Part shown: positions 1-9,938 of the stretch, piece by piece
Position numbering within the stretch: position 1 is the first letter of the stretch
How the letters are laid out: every line of letters starts with the position of its first letter
Origin: CALFMR01 sp035550595
GTDB lineage: Bacteria; Acidobacteriota; Vicinamibacteria; Vicinamibacterales; SCN-69-37
DNA length: 22,813 nucleotides
Assembly: GCA_035550595.1 (NCBI GenBank)
Contig: DASZOV010000044.1
Span: 1-22,813 of the forward strand
Direction: 5' to 3'
The notes under the pieces: generated by a model
Seen by the model: the letters and a program-made list of their open reading frames with translations, nothing else
Databases searched by the model: none
Told to the model about the DNA's origin: nothing
Program-made: the position numbers and the translations under genes

Positions 1-1
1 C

Positions 2-2164
<2,163 letters not shown>

Positions 2165-2200
2165 GCGCGGACGGTATCCGCATCCGCGCGCGAAGAATCA

Positions 2201-2241
2201 ACGGGCGCGCTCCTTCTTGGGGGCGCGCCCGTTGTGTTTTT
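2201..2241 (+). terminator. Rho-independent terminator after rpoC
   Basis: The arms at 2201-2213 and 2220-2232 can form a 13-bp stem with one T-G pair around a 6-nt loop. A T-rich tract (TGTGTTTTT, 2233-2241) follows directly. It sits 36 nt after the rpoC stop, which is the expected position for ending the rpo transcript. It also insulates rpoC from the downstream permease gene. Confidence 0.9.
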
Positions 2242-2273
2242 GGTCAGGAGGAGCGGCGCGTTTCACGGTCTCG

Positions 2274-2298
2274 CGCGAAGACGCGAAGATCGCGAAGG
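2274..2298. repeat. CGCGAAG-type short intergenic repeat, copy 1
   Basis: Three near-identical CGCGAAG heptamers are spaced by A and AT, followed by G. The same 25-bp string occurs at 19076-19100 and 19237-19261. The flank here (GGTGGGACAGA) also resembles the flank of the last copy (GGGGACAGA), so the shared unit is longer than the core. It lies between the rpoC terminator and the permease gene. I see no coding sense in it. It is probably one of many copies of a dispersed intergenic repeat family. Confidence 0.75.
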
Positions 2299-2396
2299 TG
2301 GGACAGATCACGTTCGCGCGCGGACGCGTGATGGTAGGATCGCGACCACATCGACAACGGCAGTGGCCGTCGGGAAGATCTCGCGGGAGAAGGCTG

Positions 2397-4814
2397 ATGC
2401 GAGAATTGGGCACCGACGCGAGGCACGCGCTCCGGAGCGTCACGCGTGGTCGTGGGCTCGTCGTCGCGGCCGTCGTGACCTTTGCGCTCGGCGTGGCCGT
2501 CAACGTCGTCGTGCTCAGCCTGATCGATCGGCTCCTCTTTCGCCCGTTGCCCTTTGCGGAACCGGATCGCCTCGTCCACATTCATCTCTTTGCCCGAAGC
2601 GATGTCGGATTGGCTCAGGCCTTCATGCCATTTGTCATGAGCCAGGCGTTGGCCGCACGAACAGACGTGTTCGAAGGCGTGAGCTGGGCGGATGGATGGG
2701 TGGCGGAGACGGCCGCGATTCCGGGCGAAAGCCCGTTGCGCCTGACACCGGTCAGGGCGAACGCGCTCGACGTCCTCGGCGTGGTGCCGGCACTTGGCCG
2801 CTCCTTCAGTCCGGTCGACGCCGATGACGGACGACAACGGCCGGTGCTCTTGACCGCGGAGACGTGGCAGAGGGCATTCCGTGGTTCCGATTCCGTGCTG
2901 CATCTCAGTTGGCAAGCCGGACCGTTTACCTACCGCGTCGTCGGCGTGCTTCCTCCCGGATTCCTTTTACCGTCGTCACATCTCCTCGGTCGCTTCGACG
3001 GCGTGTTCGCCTATCGCGATCGCCGATTGGAGATGTTTCCCCGCGGACCGCTGACCGTGGCGCCGTTCGCGCGCCTCAGACGCGGCGTCTCGATACAAGC
3101 GGCGCAGGTGGTTGCCAACCAGGTGTCGACGATGGCGTGGGAAGCCACGGACACGCCGACACCGACGCGACAACGGCTCACCGTGTTGCCGCTCCAGACG
3201 GGATTCACGATTCTCGTACGTCCGTACTTGTGGTTGCTGACGGCAGCAGTTTGGACCGTCTTCGCTGTGGCCGTCGTCAATCTTGCGGTCCTGTTGCTGA
3301 CGTGGGGGCGTTGGCGGGCGGATGATGCCGTCGTGCGGCTGGCGCTCGGCGCGTCGCCGAGTCGTCTGTTTCGCATGGCTTTCCTCGAGGCGTCGGTCAT
3401 CTGCACGCTCGGAGCATTGGCCGGCTGGGTGACGTACCTGGGATTGCAGTCGACGGTGCTCCACGTCGTGCCGAGCGTGCTGAAAGGGTTCGCGGTCGGT
3501 GGTTGGGACCCGCGACTCCTCGTGGCGACCGCCGGCTTTGCCTGTTGCGGCGCCGTCGCTGCCGGGATCTTCCCGGCGCTTGCCTCACGGCGGACGTCCG
3601 TCGTTCAGATTCTCAACGCTCGATCGGCCGGCGGCGGTGGTACGTCGTCCGCGGTCACGCGGATCGTGTTGGCGGTCGAAGCCATGCTCGGCGTGGCCGT
3701 GGTGGTTGGTGGCGCGTTGACGATTCCGCCGTTCGTCTCGCTGCTCGTGAGCTCGCCGGGGTTCGCGCCACAGAACCTGTTCGCCCTCGACGTCGGTCAC
3801 GGAATCGTGAATGGATCCGACGCCCTGCCCGATGCCGACACCGACCGCCGGCGCGCGGTGGAGGTACTCGATGTCTTGCGTGTGGCACCCGGTGTCGTCA
3901 GCGCGAGCGCGTCGTTGGCGGATCCTCTCGAAGGACAGGCAGATCCGACGGGTTTCTGGAAGGATCACGGCCTCGACGGGCGGGTCCTCGCCGTGGCGTC
4001 CGACTTTCTCCACACGTTCGGGACGAAGCTCGTGGCCGGTCGCGACTTCACCGTGGCCGAACTCGATGCGACGGCTCCCGTGGCCGTCGTGAACGAGACC
4101 GGCGCGCGTCTGTTATGGCCAGGCGAGGCCCCGTCCGCGGCCATTGGCCGAGTCTTGAGAGTCGGGATCGTGAATCGCACCATCGTGGGCGTTCATGAAG
4201 ACATGAGACAGGAGCCCGGTGCACCCGTGTCGCCGACGCTCCAGGTGCCGATCGGGTCGCGAGATGTTCCGCCGCAGCAGAGTGGCCTGCCTGTGCTCCT
4301 TCGTATGGAGCCCGGCAGAAGACCAGATCCCGCGTACCTAAAGGCCATGCTCGATCGTCGTTTCGGTCCGGGTTCGCTGCAGGTCGAGTCGGTTGATGCG
4401 CGACTCGAGCCTCTGGTCGAGCGTCCACGTTTTCTCGCAGCGCTCCTGGGCGTGCTGGGTGGCGTGACGCTGTTCCTGATGGTCGTCGCCCTGCACGCGG
4501 TCACGAGCTTCGAAGTCGCTCGCCGCCGCCGTGAAGCCGGTATCCGGATCGCGCTCGGTGCGACGACTACGGCGGTCCGCCGCGGCGTACTGGCGGTCAC
4601 CGTATGGCCCGTAGCGGTAGGCGTCACTGCTGGATTCGGACTGGCCTGCTGGGCGGTCCTCGAGATGCCACGCCTGCTGCCCGCGGGGAAAACCGGATTG
4701 TGGGAGATCGCGTTGTCCGCCATTGGTGTGCTGGGCGTTGGTCTCGTGGCGGCGTGGGTGCCGACGCGGTTGATGGCCCGGATCAACCCGGCCGTGACGC
4801 TTCGAGTGGACTGA
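2397..4814 (+). CDS. ABC transporter permease, ADOP/MacB-FtsX type (orphan)
   Basis: This is a predicted inner-membrane protein of 805 residues. It has the architecture of the acidobacterial duplicated orphan permeases: two MacB-like FtsX units in one chain. It opens with a DARHALRSV segment and a first membrane span (AAVVTFALGVAVNVVVLSLI), then the family-typical LLFRPLPFAEPDRLV. A periplasmic MacB-core-like region follows, then three spans around residues 275-395, a fourth span near residue 425, a second periplasmic region, and a C-terminal triplet including ARRRREAGIRIALGA, the usual FtsX cytoplasmic loop. The frame is open further upstream to 2217. I chose the ATG at 2397 because GGGAGAAGG (2385-2393) precedes it and the protein then begins like its family. 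No ATPase gene is adjacent, so energy coupling is unknown. Substrate cannot be inferred. The downstream secreted gene starts 13 nt after the stop. Confidence 0.9.
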   Translation: MRELGTDARHALRSVTRGRGLVVAAVVTFALGVAVNVVVLSLIDRLLFRPLPFAEPDRLVHIHLFARSDVGLAQAFMPFVMSQALAARTDVFEGVSWADGWVAETAAIPGESPLRLTPVRANALDVLGVVPALGRSFSPVDADDGRQRPVLLTAETWQRAFRGSDSVLHLSWQAGPFTYRVVGVLPPGFLLPSSHLLGRFDGVFAYRDRRLEMFPRGPLTVAPFARLRRGVSIQAAQVVANQVSTMAWEATDTPTPTRQRLTVLPLQTGFTILVRPYLWLLTAAVWTVFAVAVVNLAVLLLTWGRWRADDAVVRLALGASPSRLFRMAFLEASVICTLGALAGWVTYLGLQSTVLHVVPSVLKGFAVGGWDPRLLVATAGFACCGAVAAGIFPALASRRTSVVQILNARSAGGGGTSSAVTRIVLAVEAMLGVAVVVGGALTIPPFVSLLVSSPGFAPQNLFALDVGHGIVNGSDALPDADTDRRRAVEVLDVLRVAPGVVSASASLADPLEGQADPTGFWKDHGLDGRVLAVASDFLHTFGTKLVAGRDFTVAELDATAPVAVVNETGARLLWPGEAPSAAIGRVLRVGIVNRTIVGVHEDMRQEPGAPVSPTLQVPIGSRDVPPQQSGLPVLLRMEPGRRPDPAYLKAMLDRRFGPGSLQVESVDARLEPLVERPRFLAALLGVLGGVTLFLMVVALHAVTSFEVARRRREAGIRIALGATTTAVRRGVLAVTVWPVAVGVTAGFGLACWAVLEMPRLLPAGKTGLWEIALSAIGVLGVGLVAAWVPTRLMARINPAVTLRVD

Positions 4815-4827
4815 AGGAGAAAAGCGA

Positions 4828-5304
4828 ATGCGAGTTCTCGGATTCGTGGCGATCTGCGCGATCCTCTTTGGAGTTGGAACGTCGGCGGCTCCAGCGCAAC
4901 GCGGTGACACCTACTTGGGAGTCGAGTTGACGAGGGCGGACGGACGCCTCGGCGGTCGTCGGGAGGTCATTGCGACCAAGCCGCCGGATCTCGCGAAAGC
5001 CAACGCCAACGTCCAGTTCCTCGTGCGCCGAGACGTCAAGGACGAAAAGGGGCGTATCGTGACGGGAGTTGGATACGTCGCCTGGCGTGAAGGCAAGGGC
5101 GCGCGGGTGTGGGTGTTCTCGCTGGTTCCGAAAGCAGGCGTCGCCAACGACTACTACGCCACGATGTCGGGCATTGCGAACACGCGTCGCGAGCCGCTGG
5201 CCGAGTTCGTGCTGACGACCGTCGGCCAGTCGCGTCCGCTCGTCGAGATGAAGAAATGGGGATTCGACCCGTTCGTGATCAAGCTGATTCGCGGCTCTCG
5301 CTAG
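4828..5304 (+). CDS. Small secreted protein of unknown function
   Basis: This encodes 158 residues with a clear N-terminal signal peptide (MRVLGFVAICAILFGVG, then TSAAPAQ), so it is probably exported. The mature part has no motif I recognise. It is rich in short beta-like stretches (NVQFLVRRDVKDEKGRIVTG, GARVWVFSLVP) and ends in a basic tail, IKLIRGSR. A good ribosome binding site (AAGGAGAAAAG) precedes the ATG, and the gap to the permease stop is 13 nt. The two genes are therefore probably co-transcribed, and this may be an exported partner of the permease, which is inference from position only. Its stop codon overlaps that of the opposing gene in a CTAG tetranucleotide at 5301-5304. Confidence 0.75.
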   Translation: MRVLGFVAICAILFGVGTSAAPAQRGDTYLGVELTRADGRLGGRREVIATKPPDLAKANANVQFLVRRDVKDEKGRIVTGVGYVAWREGKGARVWVFSLVPKAGVANDYYATMSGIANTRREPLAEFVLTTVGQSRPLVEMKKWGFDPFVIKLIRGSR

Positions 5305-5675
5305 CGGAGCGGCGTGCCTTGGTCCGCGCGCCATCTTCGCGGCCGCAGCAGTGATCCCACGAACGCCGCGACCACGAATGGCGCGCTCAGCACGGCGGAG
5401 AGCACGACAGTGAGGGGCAGAAGGCCGCTGATTTCCGCGCTCCGTAGCATCATCGTGAGGACTTGACCGGGCACGATCAGGACCGTCCAGAGCCAGTCGC
5501 GGCGCCGTGCGAGCCAACCGATGACGAGCGCCGCCACGCCGGCGATCGGCAGGCCGACCGTCCAGTACAACGGGCTGTCCCACGCCTCCCGACGGCCGCT
5601 CAGTGCGTGGATGCCGAGTTCCAGCGCCATCCCGATGGCCACGCTGAGAAGGATGGTGGTCCGCCTGCCGAGCAT
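5301..5675 (-). CDS. Small multi-pass membrane protein of unknown function
   Basis: This encodes about 124 residues from the ATG at 5675 (MLGRRTTILLSVAIGMAL). The frame extends upstream to 5720, but the extra residues are polar and unlike a membrane-protein start. Four hydrophobic segments are visible: ILLSVAIGMALELGIHAL, YWTVGLPIAGVAALVIGWLA, WLWTVLIVPGQVLTMML and LPLTVVLSAVLSAPFVVAAF. The C-terminus is Arg-rich (LLRPRRWRADQGTPLR), consistent with a cytoplasmic end. I do not recognise a family. It is convergent with the secreted-protein gene and lies 159 nt downstream of the Uma2 gene on the same strand. The upstream ribosome binding site is weak. Confidence 0.6.
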   Translation of the reverse strand: MLGRRTTILLSVAIGMALELGIHALSGRREAWDSPLYWTVGLPIAGVAALVIGWLARRRDWLWTVLIVPGQVLTMMLRSAEISGLLPLTVVLSAVLSAPFVVAAFVGSLLRPRRWRADQGTPLR

Positions 5676-5834
5676 GCGTCTTCTATCGGGTCCTTTGGCG
5701 CGACACTGCAGCGATGGCACGGCCGGACATTGATCGTCGCGTCGACCGCCACGGAGCGGCGGTCACGTTTGCGGGAGAGATTACGGTCGCGAGCCGCGCG
5801 CGTTTGATGCTCGTCGCCTCGTGGGTGACGCGCG

Positions 5835-6356
5835 TCAAAATACCTGAGCGGCCCGGAGGCGGAGACGCGGGAGCACGCGCGACCGCACCATCTGCGCCGC
5901 AGCATACGTCGCGAATCGGTCGGCGGGAAGGCGTGGGTTGCCGACCGCGACGGTCGCCTCCCGCAGATCCACCAGCCACAACTCCTGGACGCCATAATCC
6001 GCGTACCATTGCCGCTTTTCCGTTCGGTCGTACCGGCGGGTGTCGGGCGACAGCACCTCGACGACGAGGTTCGGGGCTCCCCAGAGCTGCTTGCGGATGA
6101 TGTTGCACCGATCGGGGGCGACGAAGAGGATGTCGGGCTGGACGACGAGCGACCGTGGGCCATCGAGGATCACGTCGATGGGCGCCAAGCCGACCTCGCC
6201 GAGCGCGAATCGCCGGACGTGGGCGTCGAGCCGCGAGAACAGCCGGCCCACCGCCATCTGATGGTCCCAGTTCGGCGCGGCCTCGTGCACTTCGCCCCAC
6301 GCCAACTCCACGTGCCGAGTGGTTTCCTCCGAGTCGAGATACTCGTTAGTCGTCAC
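5835..6356 (-). CDS. Uma2 family endonuclease (DUF820)
   Basis: This is a predicted restriction-endonuclease-like fold protein of 173 residues, close to the usual Uma2 length. It shows the family pattern. TNEYLDSEE...VELAWGEVHEAAP is at the N-terminus, an H near residue 32 and PIDVILD follow, then VVQPDILFV (Asp about 75), APNLVVEVLSPDTRRYD (Glu about 100), EKRQWYADYGVQELWLVD (Lys about 114). The D...E...K order fits a PD-(D/E)XK nuclease site. An open frame runs to a TTG at 6401. I chose the GTG at 6354-6356 because a strong Shine-Dalgarno (GAGGAGG) lies 5 nt before it and the protein then starts at the conserved region. The cellular role of this abundant family is not established. There is no mobile element next to it. 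Confidence 0.88.
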   Translation of the reverse strand: MTTNEYLDSEETTRHVELAWGEVHEAAPNWDHQMAVGRLFSRLDAHVRRFALGEVGLAPIDVILDGPRSLVVQPDILFVAPDRCNIIRKQLWGAPNLVVEVLSPDTRRYDRTEKRQWYADYGVQELWLVDLREATVAVGNPRLPADRFATYAAAQMVRSRVLPRLRLRAAQVF

Positions 6357-6361
6357 ACCCG

Positions 6362-6368
6362 CCTCCTC
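6362..6368 (-). promoter_or_regulatory. Ribosome binding site deciding the Uma2 start
   Basis: The minus strand reads GAGGAGG here, five bases before a GTG codon at 6354-6356. It is a near-consensus Shine-Dalgarno and moves the start 15 codons inside the longest open frame, which begins at a TTG. Confidence 0.7.
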
Positions 6369-6490
6369 GACGACGATGCCATCGTCGTCTCGAGACTGCA
6401 AGCGCCATTCGGTCGCCCTGTAATCGCTCCTTCGGGCCGATAGCAGCCGATCGGAGTGACCGGCCGACGCGCGCGCAGACCGTCAAGACG

Positions 6491-6507
6491 CGTCCGCTAT
6501 ACGGACG
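6491..6507 (-). other. Small inverted repeat spanning the RES toxin stop codon
   Basis: The 6-bp arms CGTCCG (6491-6496) and CGGACG (6502-6507) flank a 5-nt loop that contains most of the toxin stop codon (6497-6499). There is no T-run after it in the direction of transcription, so it is not a standard intrinsic terminator. It may stabilise the mRNA end or be chance in GC-rich DNA. Confidence 0.3.
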
Positions 6508-7252
6508 GGTGCGGCAGGGTGCCCTGGACGAGAAACGCCTCGCGCGGGAATCGATACGACGCTCGCTCGAAATAGTCACGCTTCGATACTTCGACACTGG
6601 CGCGCGTCGAGACTGAGTGCCAGGTTTGAAGAGCCTTGGGCCGCGCGGATGCGAAGGCCTCCGGTGCGAAGAGCGCGATGTTGATGCCGCCGTCCGCGTC
6701 TCGCGCCGAGACGTAGCGACACGCGTGCACTCCTGCTTCGCGCATCGCCGTACCGAGTGGCTGCGTCGCGGCGTAGCTCGTCTTCGAGACGATCCGTGCG
6801 CGCCAGCGATCGAACGGCGGCGTCGTCAGGTCGACGCCGCGTGGTGTGCCGACGGACGCGCGGAACGTGGAGAGATCGGTTTCCACGCCGTCGAGATTCG
6901 CGTCGGTGCCGTCGAGGAAGAGCAGGCGGTAATAGGCGACCTCCGCGAACGCCGTGCGCAGCGCTTCGGACCCGTACCAGATGCCCGGTTCCCAGCGGGA
7001 GCCGAAGCGCGATCCATGTGGCAGTGGGGGATAGCGGAACGGCGTGGATAGCAGGTAGTGCAACGTCCGATTGTCGGGCGGCTGCGGCTTGGCCGATTCG
7101 AGGAGGTCCTCGAGGATCGTCTGCTCGCGGTCGGAGTCCACGAGCTTGCGCGTCGCGACGCGATGCTGCGCTTCGACGACGCGCCAGGGCTCGGCCACGA
7201 GGGGCGCGAGGCTAGAGCTTCCCGCGGATTGCGTCCAGATACTGGACGACAT
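6497..7252 (-). CDS. RES domain toxin of a RES/Xre toxin-antitoxin pair
   Basis: This 251-residue protein has the RES-domain pattern. An Arg lies in the HGSRFGSRWEPGIWYGS segment (R82 is the likely R), a Glu in ALRTAFAEVAYYR (E104), and a Ser in RYVSARDADGGINIALF (S182). Characterised RES toxins degrade NAD+ (MbcT-type) or ADP-ribosylate a host enzyme (ParT-type). Which applies here cannot be told. The gene starts inside the 3' end of the antitoxin gene, a 41-nt overlap with antitoxin first, which is the usual RES/Xre order and implies translational coupling. The ATG at 7250-7252 is used; a GTG at 7196-7198 is a possible shorter start. The chain is longer than many RES toxins because of an N-terminal extension of about 70 residues. 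Confidence 0.88.
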   Translation of the reverse strand: MSSSIWTQSAGSSSLAPLVAEPWRVVEAQHRVATRKLVDSDREQTILEDLLESAKPQPPDNRTLHYLLSTPFRYPPLPHGSRFGSRWEPGIWYGSEALRTAFAEVAYYRLLFLDGTDANLDGVETDLSTFRASVGTPRGVDLTTPPFDRWRARIVSKTSYAATQPLGTAMREAGVHACRYVSARDADGGINIALFAPEAFASARPKALQTWHSVSTRASVEVSKRDYFERASYRFPREAFLVQGTLPHPSV

Positions 7253-7592
7253 TCACGAGACCCTCGGTTGACCGGATGCGCTCGGCAGGTGCGCCGCCGA
7301 GGTGACGGTTGAACGCCGTGAACCACGCGCGGGCCTTCGCTTCGTCGCCGCCGGTGATCGCATCGAGGCTGCGGAACAGCCGGACGAAGAGCAGGGCCAA
7401 CGACGTTTCGGCAGAGCCCGGCCTGAGCGCGCGGTCGCGGGCCAGCCGCGACACCGAGGCTTCGCTCGCGCCCAGAACGACCGCGAGATCGCGATTGGTG
7501 AGGCCGAGCCGTCGCGCCGCCGAAAGCGTCGCCTTTGCCAGCACGCTGGCCGCGTCCTCGGCGCGAACCTCAGGGGCGGTTGCTGTCAGCAT
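7212..7592 (-). CDS. Xre/MbcA/ParS-type antitoxin with toxin-binding domain
   Basis: This encodes about 126 residues from the ATG at 7592 (a TTG one codon earlier is also in frame). The N-terminal half is an Xre-like helix-turn-helix: LGLTNRDLAVVLGASEASVS is the characteristic two-helix stretch. The C-terminal half is a MbcA/ParS toxin-binding (DUF2384-like) domain with LFRSLDAITGGDEAKARAWF, a central GG and LVNVVQYLDAIRGKL. In this family the antitoxin blocks the RES active site and represses its own promoter. It overlaps the toxin gene by 41 nt. It has no Shine-Dalgarno, and a promoter -10 element ends 8 nt before the ATG, so the transcript may be leaderless. Confidence 0.9.
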   Translation of the reverse strand: MLTATAPEVRAEDAASVLAKATLSAARRLGLTNRDLAVVLGASEASVSRLARDRALRPGSAETSLALLFVRLFRSLDAITGGDEAKARAWFTAFNRHLGGAPAERIRSTEGLVNVVQYLDAIRGKL

Positions 7593-7600
7593 CAATTGAA

Positions 7601-7629
7601 ATAATATGAGACATTGGTATCATTTGCAA
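7601..7629 (-). promoter_or_regulatory. Promoter of the toxin-antitoxin operon
   Basis: On the minus strand, TTGCAA (7629-7624) is followed after 17 nt by TATTAT (7606-7601). This resembles a sigma70 -35/-10 pair with ideal spacing. The antitoxin ATG is only 8 nt beyond the -10, which points to leaderless transcription. The perfect 8-bp palindrome TCAATTGA (7592-7599) touches the start codon and could be part of an autoregulatory operator. The stretch is markedly AT-rich compared with its surroundings. Confidence 0.6.
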
Positions 7630-7718
7630 TAGCTCCGCGCCACCGGGGCTCGCGACCGTGGACGCTCCGTTCCCGGGACGAGTAGTAATCTCGGCGCCGA
7701 AGCAGAGGACGCACCACG

Positions 7719-8093
7719 ATGACCAGCCAACAGGCCCGCGCGTTTGCCGACGACTGGGCCGCTGATTGGAACGAGCTGGCGGTCGAGCGGATCCTGTCGC
7801 ACTTCGACGAGGCCGTCACCTTTACCAGTCCGACGGCCGCGGCCGTGGTCGGGGCCGCGACGATTGAGGGCAAGGCGGCGCTGCGCCGCTACTGGATGAC
7901 GGCGCTCGCGCGCATCAGCTCGTTGCGATTCGAGATCGATCGCGTGCTCTGGGACGCCGGCACACACGAGCTCGCCATCGTCTATCGCTCGACGATCAAC
8001 GGCCAGTCGCGGCGCGTCTCGGAAAACCTGACGTTCGGCCCGGATGGCCTCGTCGTGCGCGCCGAGGTGTTCCACGGCGTGACGGAGCCCTGA
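7719..8093 (+). CDS. SnoaL-like / NTF2-fold protein
   Basis: This is a 124-residue, probably cytoplasmic, single-domain protein. The pattern fits the NTF2-like superfamily of the SnoaL/DUF4440 kind: FADDWAADWNELAVERILSHF at the N-terminus, a DEAVTFTSP strand, EGKAALRRYWMTAL helix, and antiparallel strands ending VRAEVFHGVTEP. Length is typical for a single NTF2 domain. Substrate and reaction cannot be inferred, because the family includes enzymes and ligand-binding proteins alike. An AGAGGA Shine-Dalgarno (7704-7709) supports the ATG. It is divergent from the toxin-antitoxin operon and 42 nt upstream of leuA on the same strand, so it may be co-transcribed with leuA. Confidence 0.75.
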   Translation: MTSQQARAFADDWAADWNELAVERILSHFDEAVTFTSPTAAAVVGAATIEGKAALRRYWMTALARISSLRFEIDRVLWDAGTHELAIVYRSTINGQSRRVSENLTFGPDGLVVRAEVFHGVTEP

Positions 8094-8135
8094 GCTCGTG
8101 GCATCCTTGATAAGCTGGCCGCAGTCATCGCGATC

Positions 8136-9815
8136 ATGCTGCCTGCTTCCACCAAGTACCGTCCGTTCCCGCCCGTCGACCTGCCGAACCGTCAGTGGCC
8201 GAGCCGCACGCTGACACGGGCGCCCATCTGGTGCAGTGTCGACCTGCGCGACGGCAACCAGGCGCTCGCGCAGCCGATGAGCGTCGACGAAAAGCTCGAG
8301 TTCTTCGACCTGCTCGTCGCCATCGGCTTCAAGGAGATCGAGGTCGGCTTTCCGTCCGCCTCGCAGATCGAGTTCGATTTCATCCGCCGCTTGATCGACG
8401 AGGACCGGATCCCAGACGATGTGGCGATCCAGATTCTGTGTCAGGCGAGGGAAGAGCTCGTCACGCGGTCGTGCGAGGCTCTTCGCGGCGCGCGTCGCGT
8501 CATCTTTCACCTGTACAACTCGACGTCGCCCGCCCAGCGCCGCTACGTCTTCAACGCCAGCCGCGCCGACATCGTCCGCATCGCGGTGCAGGGCACCGAG
8601 TGGGTGAAGCGCGACGGGGCGGCGCTCGTCGCGACGGGGACCGATCTCCGGTTCGAGTACACGCCGGAGAGCTTCACGAGCACCGAGCTCGATTTCGCGC
8701 TCGAGATCTGCGAGCGTGTGACCGACGTGTGGGAGCCGACGGTCGAACGGCCGATCATCATCAACTTGCCCGCGACGGTCGAGTACGCGATGCCCAACGT
8801 CCACGCCGATCAGATCGAGTGGATGAGCACGCACCTCTCGCGACGCGACCGATCGATCGTGTCGCTGCACACGCACAACGATCGTGGCACCGGCATCGCG
8901 GCGACCGAGCTCGGTCTGCTCGCCGGCGCCGAGCGTGTCGAGGGCACGCTCTTCGGCAATGGCGAGCGGACGGGCAACCTCGACCTGGTGACCGTCGCGC
9001 TCAACCTCTATACACACGGGATCGATCCCGGCCTCGACTTCTCGGACCTGCCGCGCATTCGCGAGGTGTACGAGCGATGCACGCGCCTCGACGTGCCGCC
9101 GCGCCAGCCGTACGCCGGCGATCTGGTGTTCACCGCGTTCAGCGGATCGCACCAGGACGCGATCCGGAAGTCTTGGGCCGCGCAGGCGCCCGGCGCGCCG
9201 TGGGACGTGCTCTACATCCCGATCGATCCCGCCGACATCGGCCGCAGCTACAAGGCCATCATCCGCATCAACTCGCAATCGGGAAAGGGCGGCGTCGCCT
9301 ACGTGCTCGAGCACGAGTACGGCTTCATGTTGCCGAAGGCGATGCACAAGGAAATCGGCCGGCTCGTGAACGACCTGGCCGATACGACCGGACGCGAGCT
9401 GACGGCCGAGGAAATTCGCGACGCGTTCGTCCGTGCCTACGTCGAGCCAGACGGTCCTGTCGTCCTCGATCGCTTCCGGACGACGGAGCTCGACGAAGCG
9501 GTGCGATGCGAAGCAGTGTTGCGCGTCGACGATCAGCGGTACGAGCTCACGGCGGAGGGCAACGGGCCGATCGATGCTTTCGTCCGCGCGCTGGTCTCGA
9601 CCGGCCTGCCGCTCTTCGACGTGCTGTCCTATGCGGAGCACTCGCTCGGCCGCGGCACCGCGGCGCGTGCCGTGTCCTATATCCAGATCCGCACGAACCG
9701 CGGTGCGACGGTGTTCGGCGCGGGCATGGACACGAACATCGAGCTCGCGTCGATTCGCGCCATCGTGAGCGCGCTCAACCGCGTCGACCAGGGCGTGCGC
9801 CACTCGTCGGCGTAG
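8136..9815 (+). CDS. leuA: 2-isopropylmalate synthase (LeuA type 2)
   Basis: This enzyme condenses acetyl-CoA with 2-oxoisovalerate, the first committed step of leucine biosynthesis. The 559-residue chain starts with KYRPFPPVDLPNRQWPSRTL, which is typical of the long LeuA branch (as in Mycobacterium and Corynebacterium). The TIM-barrel catalytic domain shows CSVDLRDGNQAL (residues 33-44, metal-binding Asp36) and HTHNDRGTG (from residue 245, metal-binding His pair), followed by the EGTLFGNGERTGN block. The C-terminal part (about 430-559) fits the LeuA allosteric domain that binds leucine. No other leu genes are nearby, so the pathway is dispersed. No clear Shine-Dalgarno precedes the ATG. Annotation by family is strong. 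A related condensing synthase acting on another 2-keto acid is the only realistic alternative. Confidence 0.94.
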   Translation: MLPASTKYRPFPPVDLPNRQWPSRTLTRAPIWCSVDLRDGNQALAQPMSVDEKLEFFDLLVAIGFKEIEVGFPSASQIEFDFIRRLIDEDRIPDDVAIQILCQAREELVTRSCEALRGARRVIFHLYNSTSPAQRRYVFNASRADIVRIAVQGTEWVKRDGAALVATGTDLRFEYTPESFTSTELDFALEICERVTDVWEPTVERPIIINLPATVEYAMPNVHADQIEWMSTHLSRRDRSIVSLHTHNDRGTGIAATELGLLAGAERVEGTLFGNGERTGNLDLVTVALNLYTHGIDPGLDFSDLPRIREVYERCTRLDVPPRQPYAGDLVFTAFSGSHQDAIRKSWAAQAPGAPWDVLYIPIDPADIGRSYKAIIRINSQSGKGGVAYVLEHEYGFMLPKAMHKEIGRLVNDLADTTGRELTAEEIRDAFVRAYVEPDGPVVLDRFRTTELDEAVRCEAVLRVDDQRYELTAEGNGPIDAFVRALVSTGLPLFDVLSYAEHSLGRGTAARAVSYIQIRTNRGATVFGAGMDTNIELASIRAIVSALNRVDQGVRHSSA

Positions 9816-9822
9816 TCCGGTG

Positions 9823-9852
9823 TTGACACGCCCGGCCCGCGGGCTCTACTTT
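9823..9852 (+). promoter_or_regulatory. Sigma70-type promoter upstream of the secreted protein gene
   Basis: A perfect TTGACA (9823-9828) is separated by 18 nt from TACTTT (9847-9852). The 10-bp perfect palindrome GCCCGCGGGC (9835-9844) lies in the spacer and could be an operator or simply GC-rich chance. The promoter starts 8 nt after the leuA stop and would give a leader of roughly 95 nt before the GTG at 9953. Confidence 0.65.
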
Positions 9853-9938
9853 CAACCCTGCAGCTTTACATTTCGGCATCACGCAAAGGTCTGGCAGTCC
9901 GTCTGGCGGTGGGCAGCGTGACTCTGGTCGTGGGAGTC

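Noticed and set aside
5835..7592. The Uma2 and RES/Xre genes as a mobile element or defence island
   Set aside because: No transposase, integrase, terminal inverted repeat or target duplication was seen around them.
8094..8135. A leucine-attenuator leader peptide before leuA
   Set aside because: The gap is only 42 nt, with no Leu-codon run and no terminator hairpin.
7620..9803. A 727-codon open frame on the minus strand opposite leuA and the SnoaL-like gene
   Set aside because: The plus-strand LeuA carries all catalytic motifs. The antisense product is low-complexity and matches nothing I know.
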